Position numbers and translations under genes: made by a program
Assembly (NCBI RefSeq): GCF_017741815.1
Contig: NZ_JAGHMF010000020.1
Span: 62,001-126,000 of the forward strand
Source of the DNA: Rhizobium sp. 16-488-2b
GTDB lineage: Bacteria; Pseudomonadota; Alphaproteobacteria; Rhizobiales; Rhizobiaceae
Direction: 5' to 3'
DNA: 64,000 bases
Part shown: positions 60,014-64,000 of the stretch, in pieces
Layout: each line of letters opens with the position of its first letter
Position numbering within the stretch: position 1 is the first letter of the stretch
The notes under the pieces: generated by a model
The model's input: only the letters and a program-made list of their open reading frames with translations
Databases searched by the model: none
What the model was told of the DNA's origin: nothing

Positions 60014-62613
60014 TTCCTCACGACCCCTTTCAATCCGCCGCCGATCAGGAGCGTCGCGTCCATCAAAGCGATCATCGGATTGCCTCCTCCGGACACCGCA
60101 AGATAGCGCGGATGCCATTGAGGGTGAAACTTGGATTTGAAGGCCCTCAGGCCCTTGAAGTTGTAGAAGCGCTCGCCGTGCTCGAACACGGTGCTGCCGA
60201 TGCGATCCCAAACGGGCGCCGTCTCGCGCTTCGACATGCCAGAAAGCGGGGCCATGCCGAGGTTGAAGTGCGAGAACCCTTCGGCGCGCAGATATTCCAT
60301 GATCTGCACGAACAGGAAGTCCATGGAGCCCTTGGGCGCATCCGGCGAGAAGCGCATCAGGTCGATGGTGCCCTCATCCTTGGCGCCGGTGATCAGGATG
60401 TTTGCGAAGGCGACAATCTTGCCTTCGAGCTTCAGGATGCCGACCGGCTGCGCAAGAATGTAGTCGGGCGTGAACGCACCGAGCGAAAAGCCCTTCTCCT
60501 TGGCGTTATGGTCGGCAAGCCAGGCATCGGAAACAGCCGCCAGCTCGTCCATCACGCCAGGCACGTCTTCCGCCGCGATCACCTCGAAGCTCAACCCGTC
60601 GCGCTGGGCGCGGCTCGCGGTCTGGCGAAGGTTCGCCCACTTGCCGCCCTTCATCTCGAAGGTCGAAAGATCGGAGACGGCGAGTTCGCCGAGCTTGAAG
60701 GCGCGCAGGCCCGCATCGGCGCAATGAGAAAGCAGCGCCGGCGAGATCTGGTAGAACACCGCACGGCAGCCGGCGGCGCGCGCGGTTTCGACGAAGCGCC
60801 ACACGAGCTCCGGCATCGCGCTGCGGTCGCCGACGGGATCGAAGAGCGCGATCCACGAGCGCCCTTGGCGGCCATACATGATGAAGGCATCGCCCTTGTC
60901 GGAGAACATCACGCTCTTGTCGCCCATGCGCACCAGATTGGCGTCGGCGTAGCGCTGCTTCTCGACGATATCGACGGCGCGCTCCAGCGCCTCGTCGGTT
61001 GCCGGCTCAAGCCGGGTCGTGGCCGGCCGCAGCAGGCTGAAGACGGCGATGGCGGTTGAGATGATGGTGATGCCAAGCACGGCGCGCAGACCGCGCGGCG
61101 CCTCGTCGGCGAATTCGAACTGCCACCACAGCTCGTTGCTGTAATCGACGTCGCGATAGACGAAGAGCAGGATGACAACGGCGCCGACGCAGACAACGGC
61201 GATTGCCGTCAGCCACGACGCCGTCAGCGTCTGGTTGAGCAGCGAGGCGCGGCGACGGAACAGGCGGCGGCTGACGAACAGGCCGAAAATCAGGAACGCG
61301 AGGAACGAGGCCTCGACCAGCGCCACGGCCTTCAACAGCGACAGCATCAGTGCCGCGGCGGCCGAGAAGATGGTGATCCACCATGCACCGTCGAGCTTCT
61401 GGCCAAGACCGCGCGCGGCGACCACCAGCGCCAGTCCGGCAAGGCTCGCCAGGAAGTGCGCGCCTTCCACGATCGGCAGCGGCAGATAATTGGAGAGGAA
61501 TTCCAGGTTGGAATCCGGCGTCGGTGTGACGCTCGAAAAGATCAGCATGACGCCGAGCAGCAGCGACAACGCCGACAAAAGCTGCGGCATCAACCGGATG
61601 CCGATCCGGCGGAAACCGGAGGCAACGGGATGGTCGGCGAAGCGACGAAGCTCGGTCGCCGAGACAGCCAGGACCGCAAGCAGCAGCGGCACGACGTGGT
61701 AGATCAGGCGGTAGAGCACCAGCGAGCCGAGCACGGCGTCGATATTAACAGCACTGCCGAGCGCGGCGATAATGACGGTTTCGAACACGCCGAGACCGGC
61801 CGGCACATGGCTCAGCACGCCGAGGCCGACGGCAATCGCGTAGACGGCGAGAAACACCGGCCAGCTGATCGCCGTCTGCGGCAGGAGAACGTAGAGAACG
61901 GTGGCGGACGCGGCGATATCGAAGGCGGCGACCAGGAACTGACGCGACCATGTGGCGGAATCAGGCAGCCGCAGCGAGAAACGCCCGATGCTGACCGCGC
62001 GGCCGCCACGGCCAAGCACGACACCCGCCGCCAGCACCAGCACGATCGAACCGCCGAGGAGACGCAAAACCCAGCTGCTGACATCGATGAGCGGCGCGAT
62101 CTCGTCTGCGATGGCGAGAAGCGCGATGGAGCCGACACCGGCCAGGCCTAGGCCGAAGGCGATGGTGACGAAAGCGATGACGCGGCCGATATCCTCCGGC
62201 GTCAGTCCAAGCCTCGAATAGGCGCGGTAGCGGATGGCGCCACCACTCAGCGCGCCGAAGCCTGCCGTGTTGCCGACGGCATAGGCGGCAAACGCGGTCA
62301 GCGCGACCTGCGGGAACGGCAGCTTCTTGCCGACGTAATCGATAGCGTTGACGTCGTAGAACACCAGCGCGAGGAAGCTTAGCGCCGTGAAGAACAGCGC
62401 CAGCACGATCGAGCTGATCTTGGTGTCGGCCAGCGCCTGCACCACGTCGTCATAGCGCACCTCGGTCGTCAGCTGCTCGATCGCGAAACCGACCATGCAG
62501 AACACGGCCAGCGTGGCGAGCGCCGTCAGATGCGTCCGGTACCGGCTGAAAAACCGCGAAATGGCGGATTCTTCTATGACTTCAATCTCTTCCAAATTGG
62601 CGTGCTTCGACAT
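60010..62613 (-). CDS. lpiA: Lysyl-phosphatidylglycerol synthase/flippase
   Basis: 867 residues from MSKHANLEEIEVIEESAISR. The N-terminal two thirds form about 14 membrane spans (flippase part, including GFGALSGGAIRYRAYSRLGL); the C-terminal third is the DUF2156 lysyltransferase part (GDKSVMFSDKGDAFIMYGRQ, FEMKGGKWANLRQTASRAQR). It adds lysine to phosphatidylglycerol and flips it, giving acid and cationic-peptide resistance; lpiA is acid-induced in rhizobia. It is the upstream gene of lpiA-acvB. A longer frame to 62856 covers a non-conserved leader. Confidence 0.95.
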   Translation of the reverse strand: MSKHANLEEIEVIEESAISRFFSRYRTHLTALATLAVFCMVGFAIEQLTTEVRYDDVVQALADTKISSIVLALFFTALSFLALVFYDVNAIDYVGKKLPFPQVALTAFAAYAVGNTAGFGALSGGAIRYRAYSRLGLTPEDIGRVIAFVTIAFGLGLAGVGSIALLAIADEIAPLIDVSSWVLRLLGGSIVLVLAAGVVLGRGGRAVSIGRFSLRLPDSATWSRQFLVAAFDIAASATVLYVLLPQTAISWPVFLAVYAIAVGLGVLSHVPAGLGVFETVIIAALGSAVNIDAVLGSLVLYRLIYHVVPLLLAVLAVSATELRRFADHPVASGFRRIGIRLMPQLLSALSLLLGVMLIFSSVTPTPDSNLEFLSNYLPLPIVEGAHFLASLAGLALVVAARGLGQKLDGAWWITIFSAAAALMLSLLKAVALVEASFLAFLIFGLFVSRRLFRRRASLLNQTLTASWLTAIAVVCVGAVVILLFVYRDVDYSNELWWQFEFADEAPRGLRAVLGITIISTAIAVFSLLRPATTRLEPATDEALERAVDIVEKQRYADANLVRMGDKSVMFSDKGDAFIMYGRQGRSWIALFDPVGDRSAMPELVWRFVETARAAGCRAVFYQISPALLSHCADAGLRAFKLGELAVSDLSTFEMKGGKWANLRQTASRAQRDGLSFEVIAAEDVPGVMDELAAVSDAWLADHNAKEKGFSLGAFTPDYILAQPVGILKLEGKIVAFANILITGAKDEGTIDLMRFSPDAPKGSMDFLFVQIMEYLRAEGFSHFNLGMAPLSGMSKRETAPVWDRIGSTVFEHGERFYNFKGLRAFKSKFHPQWHPRYLAVSGGGNPMIALMDATLLIGGGLKGVVRK

Positions 62614-62861
62614 TACGAACCGTCGTAAACCTACATATGAGCGGGAATCATGTCTTGGACATCTAACATAACCTGCATGTAACTTCTTGGACGCAAGCCC
62701 GCGAATACATGCCAACACTACCCCAATGCCGCTTAACGACGCCTGCTTCATCCCCAATTGGGGCATTTTTGGCGCGAAGACGGGGGTTCCAATATTGTAT
62801 TTTCGTAAGGTTAAAGCACTCGGTGGCTGAGTGCCGGCATCCGTAGATACCGGCATTCAGG
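62614..62861. other. Intergenic region between mscS-like gene and lpiA
   Basis: It holds the lpiA promoter on the minus strand and, near 62832-62855, a hairpin (TGCCGG/CCGGCA with a 12-base loop) that may terminate the upstream channel gene. No ORF or known RNA is recognised. Confidence 0.5.
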
Positions 62862-64000
62862 CTAAGCCGCCGGCTCGGCGCCCTGACCGCTCTTCTGCGC
62901 GGCGTAGCGCGCAGCCGCCGCATTGGCGTCCGCATCGTGCGTCTCACTCGACACTTGCAGCGTCGGCACGGCGAACTCGATGCCGTTCTCCTTGAAGGCC
63001 GTGCGGATCATCGCCAGCGCGTTGCGGCGGATGACGAACTGTTCGCCGGGCTTCGTCATCATCGCCAGACGGATGACGATCGCGAACTCGCCGAACTGCT
63101 CGACGCCCTTCATCTTCAGCGTCTCGATGATGTGAGGCGCATAATCGGGATTGTCGAGCAGCTTCTGGCCGATCTGCTTGATGACCTTCTTCGCCAGGAC
63201 GAGATCGGTGTCGTAGGTGACGTTGAGGGTGATCTTGTCGATGGTCCAGTCGCGATTGAGGTTCTTGACCGCGCCGAGCTCGCCGAACGGCACGGTCGTC
63301 AAAGGCCCGCGATGATGACGCAGTCTGACGGAGCGCAGGCTGAACGCCTCGACCACGCCCTTATGGCTACCGCTCTCGATATACTCGCCAACCCGGAAGG
63401 CATCGTCCCAGAGATAGAACATGCCGCTGATCACATCCTTGACGATCGTCTGCGCCCCGAAACCGACCGCGACGCCGACAACACCGGCACCCGCAATCAG
63501 CGGCCCGATCTCGACGCCCAGCCCCGAAAGCACCATCAGCACGGCGATGACGGCGATGACGACCGCGAGGACATTGCGGAAGATCGGCAGCAGCGTCTGC
63601 AGCCGCGCCCGCCTTGCCTTCTCGTCATCGTTGATCGAGCCCTCCAGAGGCGAGTCCTCCAGCCTGCCGTTGATATAGGCGCGCGCCAGATGCCAGAGCA
63701 GATCGGCCGCGAGCAGGATGACGATGCCGCCGACCGAGCCGCGCACGATCCGATCGATCATCGTCTCGCCCGCCGCCATCCGGTCGGCCGCGAAGCCGAG
63801 AATGCGGCCGAGCCAGAGGGCCGCGATGGTGATGATGACGGCGCGCACGCCGCGATCGAGCAACACCGCCGCGATCCGCTTCTTGGCAAGGAAGCCGGCC
63901 TCGGCCTTGTGCAGCGCCCGAACAGCAAGCGTGGAGACACGCAGAACGCGCGGCAATGCAACGGCATAGATGCCGAGCCATAGGATGAGGTTGAAACCTG
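62862..64000 (-). CDS. Mechanosensitive ion channel, MscS family (partial)
   Basis: At least 379 residues; the reading frame stays open to the window edge, so the N-terminus is missing. Several membrane spans precede the channel-lining helix (IAGAGVVGVAVGFGAQTIVK DV-type MscS signature), then the beta domain (MFYLWDDAFRVGEYIESGSH) and the C-terminal alpha/beta domain. MscS channels release solutes on hypo-osmotic shock. The extra N-terminal spans suggest a longer member than E. coli MscS. Confidence 0.93.
   Translation of the reverse strand, partial: GFNLILWLGIYAVALPRVLRVSTLAVRALHKAEAGFLAKKRIAAVLLDRGVRAVIITIAALWLGRILGFAADRMAAGETMIDRIVRGSVGGIVILLAADLLWHLARAYINGRLEDSPLEGSINDDEKARRARLQTLLPIFRNVLAVVIAVIAVLMVLSGLGVEIGPLIAGAGVVGVAVGFGAQTIVKDVISGMFYLWDDAFRVGEYIESGSHKGVVEAFSLRSVRLRHHRGPLTTVPFGELGAVKNLNRDWTIDKITLNVTYDTDLVLAKKVIKQIGQKLLDNPDYAPHIIETLKMKGVEQFGEFAIVIRLAMMTKPGEQFVIRRNALAMIRTAFKENGIEFAVPTLQVSSETHDADANAAAARYAAQKSGQGAEPAA

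Noticed and set aside
1-64000. CRISPR array, insertion sequence or rRNA operon
   Set aside because: No regularly spaced direct repeats, no transposase-like protein and no rRNA sequence were found.

Overview
The window looks like a chromosomal segment of a Rhizobiaceae bacterium (Rhizobium/Agrobacterium/Ensifer range). The evidence is the lpiA-acvB operon, the sqdB-D-C sulfolipid cluster, an ialB-family gene, the alphaproteobacterial form of serC, high GC with strong third-position bias, and several rhizobial-type palindromic intergenic repeats. The genus cannot be fixed from the sequence alone.

Positions 1 to about 10,750 are the right end of an integrated element, prophage-like or a phage-derived island. 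A LexA/CI-like repressor (58-687) sits between two pairs of related operator palindromes and faces a strong early promoter (817-846). Behind it runs one long rightward operon of about 17 small genes, mostly overlapping by 4-20 bases. It contains two HTH proteins, two tiny membrane proteins, a three-Cys DUF5131 protein, a possible sliding-clamp-like protein, a protein with a Tat signal, a protein with a Rieske-like motif, and a domain pair duplicated in two genes. The operon ends in a serine recombinase whose last 13 codons lie inside a tRNA-Met gene on the other strand. That tRNA has mismatches suggesting its 3' half came from the element. No capsid, tail, terminase or lysis genes are visible, and the left end lies outside the window.

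From 10.7 kb on the window is chromosomal backbone: mnmA; a PAS-PAS-GGDEF-EAL protein; a zinc/cadmium export pair (MerR regulator and zntA, divergent); small envelope proteins; serC-serA for serine synthesis with a candidate serC leader RNA; DoxX and a beta-barrel outer membrane protein; then glmM, ftsH, tilS and the Tol-Pal operon (tolQRAB-pal, cpoB). ybgC is separated from tolQ by a Phd/VapC-type toxin-antitoxin pair.

From 36.9 kb come the sqd cluster (sqdB intact, the glycosyltransferase sqdD broken by two lesions, sqdC intact), folate salvage, a YmdB-type phosphoesterase, a metallo-beta-lactamase-like protein with a degenerate motif, yebC, ialB, an SH3 protein, a luciferase-like monooxygenase, two MFS transporters (one behind an attenuator-like leader), an aldo/keto reductase and a chemoreceptor. 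The ruv region (53.9-57.7 kb) is notable: ruvC, ruvA and ruvB are all present, but each gap between them holds a separate AbrB/PIN (VapBC) module. The window closes with a DUF2945 protein, DinB, acvB, lpiA and a mechanosensitive channel gene cut by the window edge.

The most interesting points are the unusual early operon of the element (Rieske-like, Tat-tagged and three-Cys proteins), the repeated hairpins between its first genes, the hybrid tRNA/att site, and three toxin-antitoxin modules each wedged into a conserved core operon.
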